64,000 nucleotides of DNA from Cognataquiflexum aquatile (lineage in GTDB: Bacteria > Bacteroidota > Bacteroidia > Cytophagales > Cyclobacteriaceae): NCBI RefSeq assembly GCF_003316845.1, contig NZ_QMIK01000001.1, forward strand, positions 1,488,001 through 1,552,000, given 5' to 3'. The stretch's first letter is position 1. Each line of letters opens with the position of its first letter. Below are positions 8,252-16,081 of the stretch, one piece after another. A model generated the notes under the pieces. It was not told where the DNA came from, did no database searches, and saw only the letters and a list, made by a program, of their open reading frames with translations. The position numbers and the translations under genes are program-made.

Positions 8252-9817
8252 ATGAAAAAATACATACTACTCATCGGACTCTCTTTGTTGAGTTTGTCTG
8301 GATATGGCCAAAATACAGTCACCGGCTATGTGTATGAGGATCTCAATGCAAACGGAAAGAAAGATAGACGTGAAAAAGGGCTTCCAAATGTATCCGTATC
8401 CAATGGGATAGAAGTAGTCAAAACAGATGACAAGGGTCAATATGTACTTCCGATCCAGGAAGATCAGACCATATTTGTGATCAAGCCGTCAGATTACGCC
8501 CTGCCAAAAAACGAAAACAACCTTCCAAAGTTCTTTTACAGCCATAAGCCAAAAGGTTCTCCCACCAACCTGAAATATGCAGGCCTCAGTCCGACAGGAG
8601 CATTGCCCAAATCGGTGGATTTTGGACTTTTGCCATCCACGTCCGAAAGCAACTTTACCGCTTTGGTATTCGGTGACCCGCAGCCGTACAATATGACGGA
8701 GTTGGGATATTTTGAAAAAGGGGTGGTCGATGAAGTCGCGGGCATTCAGGGAATACGCTTTGGGATATCGGTGGGCGACATCGCAGGAGATGACCTGTCC
8801 TTGTACCCGGCCTATGCGAAGACAATCGGAAAAGTCAGCGTGCCTTGGTTTTCGGTTATGGGAAATCACGACATGAATCAGGACGCAACAAAAGACGAGT
8901 TGACTGATGAGACTTTTGAGTCCTTTTTTGGCCCCGCCACCTATGCTTTCAATGAAGGTGATGTCCACTTTGTGGTGTTGGAAAATATCCTCTATCCGGA
9001 TCCAAGAGACGGACAGGGATATTGGGGAGGATTGAGGGCTGATCAGTTACAGTTTATCGAAAACAACCTCAAATTAGTCCCAAAAGACAAATTGGTCGTG
9101 GTATTCATGCACATCCCGTTGTTTGAAGAGGGAGAAAGCTACAGGGATGAAGACAGGGAAAAGCTACTCGAACTGCTTTCAGATTTCCCCAATACCGTAT
9201 CACTTTCTGCGCATACGCACTATCAGAAGCAGACTTTCTTCGGAAAAGAAGCCGGGTATAACCAAAGCAAAGCCCATCACCATTATAACATCGGTACCCC
9301 TTCGGGAGATTGGTACAGCGGAAGGATGAGAGAAAGCGGCGTGCCCGAATCCACCATGCGTGACGGTTCGCCAAACGGTTATGTATTCATGGATTTTGAA
9401 GGCAACCAATACAAAGCGAGGTACAAAGCCGCCGGAAAACCCGACATCTATCAGATGGAAATCTTTGCTCCAAAAGTATTGGAGAAAGGAAAAAGAACCT
9501 CCACGGGAATTATTGTCAACTTCTTTATGGGCACTGCCAATGATGAGGTCCGCTACAGGATCGACAATGGCGAATGGAGAAAAATGGCCAACCTTACAGA
9601 TTACGACCCTTCTTATTTGCTCAAAATCTTCGAATGGGAAACCACCGAAACACTCCTTGACGGAAGAAGACCTTCCAATGCCGCGCGCACGGACCACCTG
9701 TGGAGAGCCGGCATCCCTGTCAATCTTGAAGTCGGTGTCCATACCATCGAGGTCGAGGCCACGGACATGTTTGGCCAAAAACATACCGGAACCAAAACGT
9801 TTAGGATTGAGCAGTAA
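8252..9817 (+). CDS. Secreted calcineurin-like metallophosphoesterase with N- and C-terminal accessory domains
   Basis: A signal peptide (about residues 1-20, ending GYGQ) is followed by a small beta-sandwich (VTGYVYEDLNANGKKDRREK) of the SdrD-B/MetallophosN kind. The metallophosphoesterase core has GDPQPYN (about 140), GDIAGD (about 175), GNHDMN (about 204), HIPL (about 286) and AHTH (about 319), giving the metal ligands. The last 150 residues match the MetallophosC-type domain in length and place. The family hydrolyses phosphoesters outside the cytoplasm; substrate unknown. It stands alone, with a terminator at 9963-9996. The length of 521 residues is normal for this three-part architecture. 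Confidence 0.9.
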   Translation: MKKYILLIGLSLLSLSGYGQNTVTGYVYEDLNANGKKDRREKGLPNVSVSNGIEVVKTDDKGQYVLPIQEDQTIFVIKPSDYALPKNENNLPKFFYSHKPKGSPTNLKYAGLSPTGALPKSVDFGLLPSTSESNFTALVFGDPQPYNMTELGYFEKGVVDEVAGIQGIRFGISVGDIAGDDLSLYPAYAKTIGKVSVPWFSVMGNHDMNQDATKDELTDETFESFFGPATYAFNEGDVHFVVLENILYPDPRDGQGYWGGLRADQLQFIENNLKLVPKDKLVVVFMHIPLFEEGESYRDEDREKLLELLSDFPNTVSLSAHTHYQKQTFFGKEAGYNQSKAHHHYNIGTPSGDWYSGRMRESGVPESTMRDGSPNGYVFMDFEGNQYKARYKAAGKPDIYQMEIFAPKVLEKGKRTSTGIIVNFFMGTANDEVRYRIDNGEWRKMANLTDYDPSYLLKIFEWETTETLLDGRRPSNAARTDHLWRAGIPVNLEVGVHTIEVEATDMFGQKHTGTKTFRIEQ

Positions 9818-9962
9818 TTGATCTCTAATCCATAAATCAATCTGATATTAATTGAAATTGGATATTGATGGATACTGGATATTAATAGATATTATGAGGT
9901 GAATTCTAAGTTTGATACTGGAAGACATTGTCAATAATGATCTCAGATAAATGAAAATCACC

Positions 9963-9996
9963 AAAAACACCTCAATCCAATTTGGGGTGTTTTTTT
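9963..9996 (+). terminator. Rho-independent terminator after the phosphoesterase
   Basis: The stem ACACC (9967-9971) pairs with GGTGT (9986-9990), with CAA/TTTG continuing inside, followed by a run of T residues to 9996. Confidence 0.7.
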
Positions 9997-10202
9997 ATAT
10001 ATGACCGCTTACTTGCAGGAGACCATTTATGATTTGGTTTGGAGTTCAAAATCAGCAGCTATGGACCATGGACTGATTGCTATGGACGATTTGAACATGC
10101 CTGATTTTTGCTTCTTGTCCGGAAGGATGCTACAGGAAATTGTCACAGTATTTTTGGATTTCTGGCAAACCTTCATTTTTCTTCCTTTTTGGTATTGAAA
10201 AT

Positions 10203-10234
10203 ATGTTTAAATTATAAACATTAAAATGTTTATA
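10203..10234 (+). promoter_or_regulatory. Operator-like inverted repeats upstream of dinB
   Basis: Three half-sites lie in a row: ATGTTTA (10203-10209), TATAAACAT (10213-10221) and ATGTTTATA (10226-10234). The last two form a perfect 9-bp inverted repeat around TAAA. The element ends 13 bp before the dinB start codon, the place for a repressor site controlling an inducible translesion polymerase. It does not resemble a LexA box of the E. coli or Bacillus type. Confidence 0.55.
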
Positions 10235-10247
10235 AAATTGACATATT

Positions 10248-11438
10248 ATGGAGAGAAAGAGGAGCATTGTCCACATGGATCTGGATTCATTTTTTGTATC
10301 TGTGGAGCGGCTGTATGACAGCAGGCTGAATGGAAAACCCATTCTCATCGGCGGTTCGGGAGACCGGGGGGTCGTGGCTTCCTGCAGCTATGAAGCGAGG
10401 AAATTTGGCGTGCACTCCGCCATGCCTATGCGCACGGCGCGGCAGCTTTGTCCGGAGGCGCTGATCATCCGTGGGGATTTTGAGAAGTACAGTCAAAAAT
10501 CCCACGAGATTACCGAGATCATCCGGGAGGATGTGCCGCTGTTTGAAAAGTCCTCCATCGATGAATTTTATATCGATTACACAGGTATGGACAGATTTTT
10601 TGGTTGCTTCAAGATGGCGCATGAACTCCGCCAAAGGATCATCAAAGAAAGCGGTCTGCCGATTTCCTTGGGGCTTTCGGAAAACAAAACTGTCTCCAAA
10701 GTAGCCACCGGAGAAGCCAAACCCAACAATGAAAAGGAAATCCCCTATGGGATGGAAAAACCCTTTCTCGCTCCCCTATCCGTCCGCAAGATTCCCATGA
10801 TCGGGGAAAAAACTTCGCACACCTTATACAATATGGGCGTCAAAAAGGTACAGACCCTACAGGTCATGCCCGCCGAACTGCTGGAAGCTACTTTTGGGAA
10901 AAACGGCACCATGATCTGGGAAAAAGCCAACGGCATAGACCGCTCCCTTGTGACACCCTATTCCGAAGCGAAGTCCATTTCGACCGAAAACACCTTCGAG
11001 CAGGACACCATCGATGTCAAGATGCTCGAAGCCAACCTGATCGCCATGACGGAGCAGATCTCCACCAAACTGCGCCAAAAGCAACAGCTTACAGCCTGCG
11101 TGAGCGTGAAGATCCGCTATTCGGATTTTGACACACACACCGTGCAGCAGCGCGTGCCTTACACTTCTGCGGACCATACGCTGATCCCGATCGTGAAGGA
11201 ATTGTTCAAAAAACTGTACAACCGCCGTATGCTGATCCGTCTGATCGGGGTGCGCTTCAGCCACCTTGTCCATGGCAATTACCAGATCAACCTCTTTGAA
11301 GATACGCAGGAGCAGATCCGGCTTTACCAGGCCCTCGACCGGCTCAATACCAGGTATGGCGACAAAACCGTCTGCCGTGCCATCGGCATGTCAATAGGCA
11401 GGAGACGGTTTAACCCTTTTAATGGAGTGGCGATGTGA
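10248..11438 (+). CDS. dinB: DNA polymerase IV (Y-family translesion polymerase)
   Basis: This error-prone polymerase bypasses DNA lesions. The catalytic acidic residues are in MDLDSFFVSVE (Asp11) and SSIDEFYIDYTG (Asp105, Glu106). YEARKFGVHSAMPM is the conserved fingers segment, and the helix-hairpin-helix thumb and little-finger domains follow to residue 396. No beta-clamp motif was positively identified at the end. The coding sequence looks GC-richer than its neighbours. Its final 21 codons and stop are duplicated at 13155-13224, beyond hipBA, pointing to an insertion at the 3' end of this gene. A palindromic operator candidate precedes the start. Confidence 0.94.
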   Translation: MERKRSIVHMDLDSFFVSVERLYDSRLNGKPILIGGSGDRGVVASCSYEARKFGVHSAMPMRTARQLCPEALIIRGDFEKYSQKSHEITEIIREDVPLFEKSSIDEFYIDYTGMDRFFGCFKMAHELRQRIIKESGLPISLGLSENKTVSKVATGEAKPNNEKEIPYGMEKPFLAPLSVRKIPMIGEKTSHTLYNMGVKKVQTLQVMPAELLEATFGKNGTMIWEKANGIDRSLVTPYSEAKSISTENTFEQDTIDVKMLEANLIAMTEQISTKLRQKQQLTACVSVKIRYSDFDTHTVQQRVPYTSADHTLIPIVKELFKKLYNRRMLIRLIGVRFSHLVHGNYQINLFEDTQEQIRLYQALDRLNTRYGDKTVCRAIGMSIGRRRFNPFNGVAM

Positions 11439-11442
11439 GGGA
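11373..11442 (+). repeat. Direct repeat copy 1: 3' end of dinB (flank of the hipBA segment)
   Basis: These 70 bp comprise the last 21 codons of dinB, its stop and four following bases. They match 13155-13224 at 68 of 70 positions; the two differences are one Ile/Val and one synonymous Arg change. With copy 2 it brackets a 1712-bp segment holding hipBA. Confidence 0.9.
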
Positions 11443-11471
11443 GAAAAGGGGAAAGTATTTCACTTAAAAAA

Positions 11472-12725
11472 CTATATCCTAAATGCCGCCCTCATCAGAC
11501 GCTGCTCATTTCGGGGAATACCTATTTCATTGGCCACTTTCTCCCAATTGACAACTGCTGATTTTACTTCTTCAACAATTAATTCCATTTCTTTTTCGCT
11601 GATCCTAAAAAACATCCCCACGGATTTGGCCAATCCCAAATCCAAGACATTATTGTCCATATCGATGTTCAGCGACAAACGTTCCTTTTCTATAGAAGGG
11701 TTAAGGTCAAAAGCGGGAGATAATCGCCATCCTTTAAAGGTAAGCACAAAGCCATGATTACGAAGATGGTCATCTGTATTCGAGACCATAATATTGAAAA
11801 CAATTCTTCTCCAAAGTTCCATGGAATCTCGTTCAATATCGCTTCCTGAAAACTGGATAAATTCCAAAATATCCAGGTATGAAGGTATATCATCTCTGAT
11901 ACTTTCTTCACTTTTCCCGGTCATTGTCATTGCTGAGGCAAAATGAATCCGCTCTTCCCCAGACCTGTCAAACCGCTTTGTGAAAAAAGTATGGTATTTA
12001 CCTGAAACATGCTCCAACCTGCATGGTGACATTTCAATTCCAGCTTCTACAGCCAAGCGGTAGGTAAGGTATTCCCATGCCGCTTTATCAAAAGCATCAT
12101 TTCGGGAAGGGAATTTGGCTATCCAAAGCGCCCCGTTTTCATCCCTGATGTTTGCTTTTGGTCTTGCCCCTCCCAATGAAGATCCAGGGGCCATCAACAT
12201 AGAGAGCCATTTGTCGACCTCATCGGTATCAACATTTGATTCTAATAGATTTGCTCCATATTGCAAATCCCTGATTTGGGCCCAAGGTGGAACAGAAAAA
12301 AGAGATTCATTTTCCAAAAAAGGTCCTCCCGGATCGAGTTTGAACCTGAGTGCACCCATCCTCGTGTAGTCATTGACTCCCAACAAATAATCTATATCGT
12401 ACAATATCTTGGGTGGGGTGCTTTCATTTTGTGCTAGTAAAAGGGCTCTTCTTTTCATTAAAGTCCTTCCCCAATTGTCAGGCATTGAATCCAAAAATAT
12501 TCCAAAATTTTCTTTATCTTTTGGATATTGAGTCCCACTATACAAAGAAATATCCGGATCGAGCAACCATTGCTCTTGGGAAGAAATCCAGGCAGGATCA
12601 TAAGAAAAACCAAATGCCTTCCTTCCTTTTGCTTGCTGTGCTGTCAACACCCCCAAACACCTTGGCACGGGCATTCCTTGCCAATGTGCATAGACCCAAA
12701 TATCAGTTTTAGCCAGTGAACTCAT
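11472..12725 (-). CDS. hipA: HipA-family serine/threonine kinase toxin
   Basis: HipA toxins phosphorylate a translation factor (GltX in E. coli) and can induce persistence. This 417-residue protein has the N-terminal subdomain (YAHWQGMPVPRCLG, LPDNWG-like SMPDNWGR), the ATP-binding loop GSSLGGARPKA, the catalytic loop NTDDHLRNHGF and the metal-binding PAFDLNP. All key residues are present, so it is probably active. Its start overlaps the antitoxin stop (ATGA, 12722-12725), so the two are translationally coupled. The pair lies inside a duplicated dinB 3' end, suggesting recent acquisition. The target is unknown for this lineage. Confidence 0.93.
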   Translation of the reverse strand: MSSLAKTDIWVYAHWQGMPVPRCLGVLTAQQAKGRKAFGFSYDPAWISSQEQWLLDPDISLYSGTQYPKDKENFGIFLDSMPDNWGRTLMKRRALLLAQNESTPPKILYDIDYLLGVNDYTRMGALRFKLDPGGPFLENESLFSVPPWAQIRDLQYGANLLESNVDTDEVDKWLSMLMAPGSSLGGARPKANIRDENGALWIAKFPSRNDAFDKAAWEYLTYRLAVEAGIEMSPCRLEHVSGKYHTFFTKRFDRSGEERIHFASAMTMTGKSEESIRDDIPSYLDILEFIQFSGSDIERDSMELWRRIVFNIMVSNTDDHLRNHGFVLTFKGWRLSPAFDLNPSIEKERLSLNIDMDNNVLDLGLAKSVGMFFRISEKEMELIVEEVKSAVVNWEKVANEIGIPRNEQRLMRAAFRI

Positions 12726-13018
12726 GATTTACCAATCAATGCCAGATCCTGAAGCTTTCTCCCAAATTCATCATCGGCGGCAAGTTTTAAAAAATCCTCT
12801 TCCAAATTTAAAACCCGGAGAACATTAAAGTATGACCCTAATGCTACACTGGGATTTCCCTTTTCTATTTGATACAAAGTGGTTCTATTGATCCCTGCTC
12901 TTTCTGATACCTGAACGGTACTAAACCTCCTCCTCTTTCTTGCGAGTTTGATGTTTTCACCCATTTGCTCCAGTATTTTCTGAAACCTTGGCAGAAGAAT
13001 CGCTTTCTTAGATTTCAT
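12722..13018 (-). CDS. hipB: HipB-like XRE-family antitoxin and repressor
   Basis: A 98-residue protein starts at ATG 13018; the frame remains open to 13072 but that would run through the operator region. A Cro/C1-type helix-turn-helix occupies about residues 20-75 (MGENIKLARKRRRFSTVQ, then SERAGINRTTLYQIEKGNPS). It would neutralise HipA and repress its own promoter, and a strong inverted repeat lies directly upstream. The stop overlaps the hipA start. The N-terminal 20 residues are basic and not recognised. Confidence 0.9.
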   Translation of the reverse strand: MKSKKAILLPRFQKILEQMGENIKLARKRRRFSTVQVSERAGINRTTLYQIEKGNPSVALGSYFNVLRVLNLEEDFLKLAADDEFGRKLQDLALIGKS

Positions 13019-13020
13019 TA

Positions 13021-13082
13021 TATGTTGTTTAATATCCACAAAATAAATATTTATGTTGATAATAAACAACATAAATATTTAT
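13021..13082 (-). promoter_or_regulatory. hipBA operator-promoter region
   Basis: A perfect 11-bp inverted repeat, TATGTTGTTTA (13021-13031) and TAAACAACATA (13063-13073), begins two bases upstream of the hipB start codon. Interleaved with it are two copies of the palindrome ATAAATATTTAT (13043-13054 and 13071-13082) at a 28-bp period. This arrangement suits binding of HipB dimers and an AT-rich promoter. Confidence 0.7.
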
Positions 13083-13154
13083 TTCCATACTCACTTACGA
13101 ATATTTTGGCTTAAAAATATCCAGGTTTGGTGAAAACAATTCCCTCAAACAGTA

Positions 13155-13224
13155 TGCCGTGCCATCGGCATGTCAGTAGGCAGGAGGCGGTTTAACCCTT
13201 TTAATGGAGTGGCGATGTGAGGGA
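13155..13224 (+). repeat. Direct repeat copy 2: stranded 3' end of dinB
   Basis: These 70 bp match 11373-11442 at 68 positions and still encode the last 21 residues of DinB plus stop, without any start or upstream part. It marks the far side of the hipBA segment. The two differences look like coding divergence rather than decay, suggesting that one copy came from a different dinB allele. Confidence 0.9.
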
Positions 13225-13451
13225 TTATTCTACTTCTGAGCAGTTAAATGTTATCTAAAAAGTAATTTCTTATGGATGAGGAATGCTTTGAAACTTTGAT
13301 TCCTTGTGAAGCTTTTCCAACCTAACCGAAAATAAACATGTAATTCTTCGATCGTAACCGAAAAATTACATGTTTAAAAGTGGATTAGGCCCAAATTGGA
13401 TGAATTGATCCTGATCATTTCCATTTGAAAAAGTCAGGATTTCAATTTCCC
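13225..13451. other. Gene-free stretch with a long-armed inverted repeat
   Basis: The only structure seen is a perfect 13-bp inverted repeat, TAAACATGTAATT (13333-13345) and AATTACATGTTTA (13364-13376), around 18 bases. The 9-mer AACCGAAAA also occurs twice here, at about 13324-13332 and 13356-13364. No T-run follows, so a terminator is doubtful. The TAAACAT core is shared with the dinB operator-like element. Confidence 0.6.
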
Positions 13452-14252
13452 TTATTTAACTTCCTCCGGCTTTTCTCGATAAACCCTCACGTAATCCACT
13501 TCCATTCTTTGGGGCCAAATATCAGCGGCAACCCCCTTGCTGCCTCCCCAATTTCCACCGACGGCAATATTCATGATCAGGTGAAATGGCATATCAAATG
13601 GCCATTCGGCGGTATTCTTTTCTGTATTCACAAAAGTGTGATAAAGCTCTCCGTCGATATAAAAATCTATTTTCTTTTCCTGCCAATCGATGGCATAGGT
13701 ATGAAATTCCTCGGAACAGGTAAGCACTGATTTGGTCGCTCCCATTTGAGTTCCGATCGTATGGTTGAATGCTTCAGTATGGACCGTCCCGTGGACTATG
13801 CCCTGATCATAACCAACATGCTCCATGATGTCGATTTCGCCGCTTTTGGGCCATCCCCCATATTTGTTTTCTTCGGGAAGCATCCATATAGCAGGCCATG
13901 TTCCCAAGCCAGAAGGAAGCTTTGCTTTTATCTCAATGTAGCCATACTGCCACGCTGCATTCCCTTTGGTGACCAATCTGGCTGAGGTATACCCCTTGGA
14001 AAAGGTACTGTCCTGATGGGCTTCTATAATGAGGCTCCCTTTTTCAACCCTTGCGTTTGCAAGAGTTTCTTTGGTGTAGTATTGCAATTCATTGTTGCCC
14101 CAACCGTGATCGCCGACATCATAGCTCCATTTTCCGGGGTCAGGGAGACCATCGATGTCAAATTCATCCGACCAAACGAGATTTTGTTCCTGATCATTTC
14201 CTCCACAAGCCAATAAGAGGAGTAACGGAATTGTTTTTGCAATATTTTTCAT
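13452..14252 (-). CDS. Glycoside hydrolase family 16 lipoprotein (laminarinase/beta-glucanase type)
   Basis: This 266-residue outer-envelope lipoprotein has the lipobox LLLLLACG, Cys at about residue 16. The GH16 active site GEIDIMEH (about residues 138-145) carries the nucleophile and acid/base glutamates with the bulge methionine of laminarinase-like members. Substrate-cleft motifs WSDEF, ELQYYT and NIAVGGNWGG fit beta-1,3-glucanases. Such enzymes cut laminarin or related beta-glucans. There are no SusC/SusD genes nearby, so it is an orphan enzyme rather than part of a PUL. It is divergent from the CsbD-like gene. Exact substrate is inferred. Confidence 0.9.
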   Translation of the reverse strand: MKNIAKTIPLLLLLACGGNDQEQNLVWSDEFDIDGLPDPGKWSYDVGDHGWGNNELQYYTKETLANARVEKGSLIIEAHQDSTFSKGYTSARLVTKGNAAWQYGYIEIKAKLPSGLGTWPAIWMLPEENKYGGWPKSGEIDIMEHVGYDQGIVHGTVHTEAFNHTIGTQMGATKSVLTCSEEFHTYAIDWQEKKIDFYIDGELYHTFVNTEKNTAEWPFDMPFHLIMNIAVGGNWGGSKGVAADIWPQRMEVDYVRVYREKPEEVK

Positions 14253-14335
14253 AATAAATATCTAATATTTTATATTTGGAATAGTATTTGTTTTATTTAT
14301 TGTGAATTTTATATTAAACTAAAACCAAAACGACC

Positions 14336-14527
14336 ATGTCACTAGACTTAAAGATCAAAGGAAACTGGAATGAGCTGAAAGGTAAATTAAAAGAAAAATA
14401 CGGGGAACTCACAGATGATGACCTTGTTTATGCAGAAGGTCAGGAAGATCAATTACTCGGTAGGCTGCAAAAGAAAACCGGAGCTGCAAAAGATGAACTT
14501 ACCAAATTCCTTTTTGGAAAAGATTGA
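14336..14527 (+). CDS. CsbD-like general stress protein
   Basis: A 63-residue protein with the CsbD signature: [20 protein letters not shown] near the N-terminus and [16 protein letters not shown] near the end. CsbD-family proteins are small, abundant, stress-induced cytoplasmic proteins of unknown mechanism. The gene is monocistronic, with a strong terminator 20 bp downstream. It is divergent from the GH16 gene. Confidence 0.9.
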   Translation: MSLDLKIKGNWNELKGKLKEKYGELTDDDLVYAEGQEDQLLGRLQKKTGAAKDELTKFLFGKD

Positions 14528-14546
14528 AAATACCAAATCCAATAAG

Positions 14547-14574
14547 AGAGCGGCATATGCCGCTCTTTTTTTTT
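14547..14574 (+). terminator. Rho-independent terminator after the CsbD-like gene
   Basis: A perfect 20-base palindrome AGAGCGGCATATGCCGCTCT (14547-14566) runs into a T tract to 14574. Confidence 0.9.
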
Positions 14575-14654
14575 GCTCCCTACTTTAATTTGTATCCCGG
14601 AAGAATGGTATTTCATTTTTTATAAATTTGTTGGATACATAAACCCAAATACAA

Positions 14655-15818
14655 ATGGCTTACTACCACAGATTAGGGAATATTCCCCCAAAAAGACATA
14701 CTCAATTCAGACAGCCTGACGGAAGCCTCTACAAAGAAGAACTTGTAAGCTCCAAAGGATTTTCCGGCATCTGCTCCAATCTTTACCATATTTACAATCC
14801 CAACGATGTCAAATCTATAGGCAAGCCAAGCCCATTTTCTTGGGAACCTGCCAAAGCACATGGGTTGCAACAGACACATCTCAAAACTTCCGGGGTGGGC
14901 ATCACCGGCAAAGACTATCTTTCCGCACGCAAAATGCTCATGATGAACAATGACGTCATGATGGGTATCTGCACACCTGAAGAGCGGAAAATGGACTTTT
15001 TCTTCAAAAATGCAGATGGGGACGAACTGATCTACGTCCATGACGGCGAAGGAGTGATGTATTCACAATTTGGGAAATTGGAAGTGCGGCAAGGGGATTA
15101 TATTGTGATTCCGAGGACTACGATTTACAGGTTTGAATGGAAAGAAGAAGGTCCACTGCGACTATTGGTGATAGAATCTCATGGCCCGATCGAAACAGTC
15201 AAAAGATATCGAAATGAGGTCGGGCAATTGTTGGAACATTCTCCCTACTGCGAAAGGGATATCCGCACGCCAAGTGAATTGATCATCGATTCAGAAAAGA
15301 GTGATTACCTTGTCCAGATCAAAAAAGGGGGAATGCTCCATCCCTATACTTACGGGCACAGTCCATTGGACATCGTCGGATGGGATGGTTACCTGTATCC
15401 TTACGCCCTTTCGATCCATGATTTTGAACCGATCACGGGTAGAATTCATCAGCCGCCTCCGGTACATCAGACTTTTCAGGCTTGGGGATTTGTGATTTGT
15501 TCTTTTGTGCCAAGGCTGTTTGATTACCATCCATTGGCCATTCCTGCCCCATACAACCATAGCAATATCGACTCAGATGAAGTGCTATATTATGCTGAGG
15601 GAGAATTTATGAGCAGAAAAGGAATTGACCGGGGATCTTTCACCATCCATATGGGCGGACTTCCGCATGGCCCGCATCCGGGAACTGTCGAAAAATCCAT
15701 CGGAGCAAAATCCACGGAAGAGATCGCCGTGATGCTTGACACCTTCAAACCTTTGCAAGTGACGACCCAAGGTCTTGAATTTGTCGATCCCAATTATCCG
15801 ATGTCCTGGAAGGAGTAG
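14655..15818 (+). CDS. hmgA: Homogentisate 1,2-dioxygenase
   Basis: This enzyme opens the ring of homogentisate to maleylacetoacetate in tyrosine and phenylalanine degradation. The 387-residue length and the sequence match the Bacteroidota-type enzyme: the N-terminal MAYYHRLGNIPPKRHTQFR, a cupin fold (DELIYVHDGEGVMYSQFGKL) and the C-terminal iron site with NHSNIDSDEVLYYAEGEF and GLPHGPHPG, which supply His/Glu ligands. Other tyrosine-degradation genes are not adjacent. A candidate -7 box TAAATTTG lies at 14623-14630. A terminator follows at 15882. Confidence 0.93.
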   Translation: MAYYHRLGNIPPKRHTQFRQPDGSLYKEELVSSKGFSGICSNLYHIYNPNDVKSIGKPSPFSWEPAKAHGLQQTHLKTSGVGITGKDYLSARKMLMMNNDVMMGICTPEERKMDFFFKNADGDELIYVHDGEGVMYSQFGKLEVRQGDYIVIPRTTIYRFEWKEEGPLRLLVIESHGPIETVKRYRNEVGQLLEHSPYCERDIRTPSELIIDSEKSDYLVQIKKGGMLHPYTYGHSPLDIVGWDGYLYPYALSIHDFEPITGRIHQPPPVHQTFQAWGFVICSFVPRLFDYHPLAIPAPYNHSNIDSDEVLYYAEGEFMSRKGIDRGSFTIHMGGLPHGPHPGTVEKSIGAKSTEEIAVMLDTFKPLQVTTQGLEFVDPNYPMSWKE

Positions 15819-15819
15819 G

Positions 15820-15863
15820 TGATTGGTTATTTGGTTAATGGTTATTGGTTATTTGGTTATTTG
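15820..15863. repeat. Degenerate TTGGTTATT word repeat
   Basis: About 44 bp directly after the hmgA stop are composed of five variants of (TT)TGGTTATT/TGGTTAAT. No secondary structure or coding capacity. Confidence 0.75.
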
Positions 15864-15881
15864 AGCAGGTTTTGAAATCAA

Positions 15882-15924
15882 AACAGCTTCCCGTTTTTGG
15901 AGGGGAAGCTGTTCTTTTTTTTTT
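15882..15924 (+). terminator. Rho-independent terminator after hmgA
   Basis: AACAGCTTCCC (15882-15892) pairs with GGGAAGCTGTT (15903-15913) around a short loop, followed by a long T run. Confidence 0.9.
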
Positions 15925-16014
15925 GAAAATGATTAACTCTAAATATCTTAGTTATGGATTTACACTTTCTTTCCTTAACCATTTAAAACTCGGAGTGAGG
16001 TTCAATTGAAGTGG

Positions 16015-16043
16015 CTATGGACTGTCGACTGTGGTCTATGGAC
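16015..16043. repeat. Degenerate CTATGGAC word repeat
   Basis: CTATGGACTGTCGACTGTGG followed by TCTATGGAC forms a run of related words of about nine bases. A relative is at 10059-10087. Both are intergenic. Confidence 0.6.
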
Positions 16044-16081
16044 AGATATTATCCAAATGTCCAGTATCTGTTAGATCCGAA

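Larger units (their letters stand above)
9818..10247. other. 430-bp gap between phosphoesterase and dinB, no credible gene
   Basis: It holds a degenerate GGATATT-type word run (about 9853-9895), a terminator (9963-9996), a TATGGAC-type word run (about 10059-10087) and the dinB operator-like palindrome (10203-10234). An open frame of 65 codons at 10001-10198 has no recognisable features and overlaps the word repeats. Confidence 0.75.

Noticed and set aside
10001-10198. 65-codon open frame before dinB
   Set aside because: No signal or domain, overlaps a word repeat, and sits right behind a terminator.
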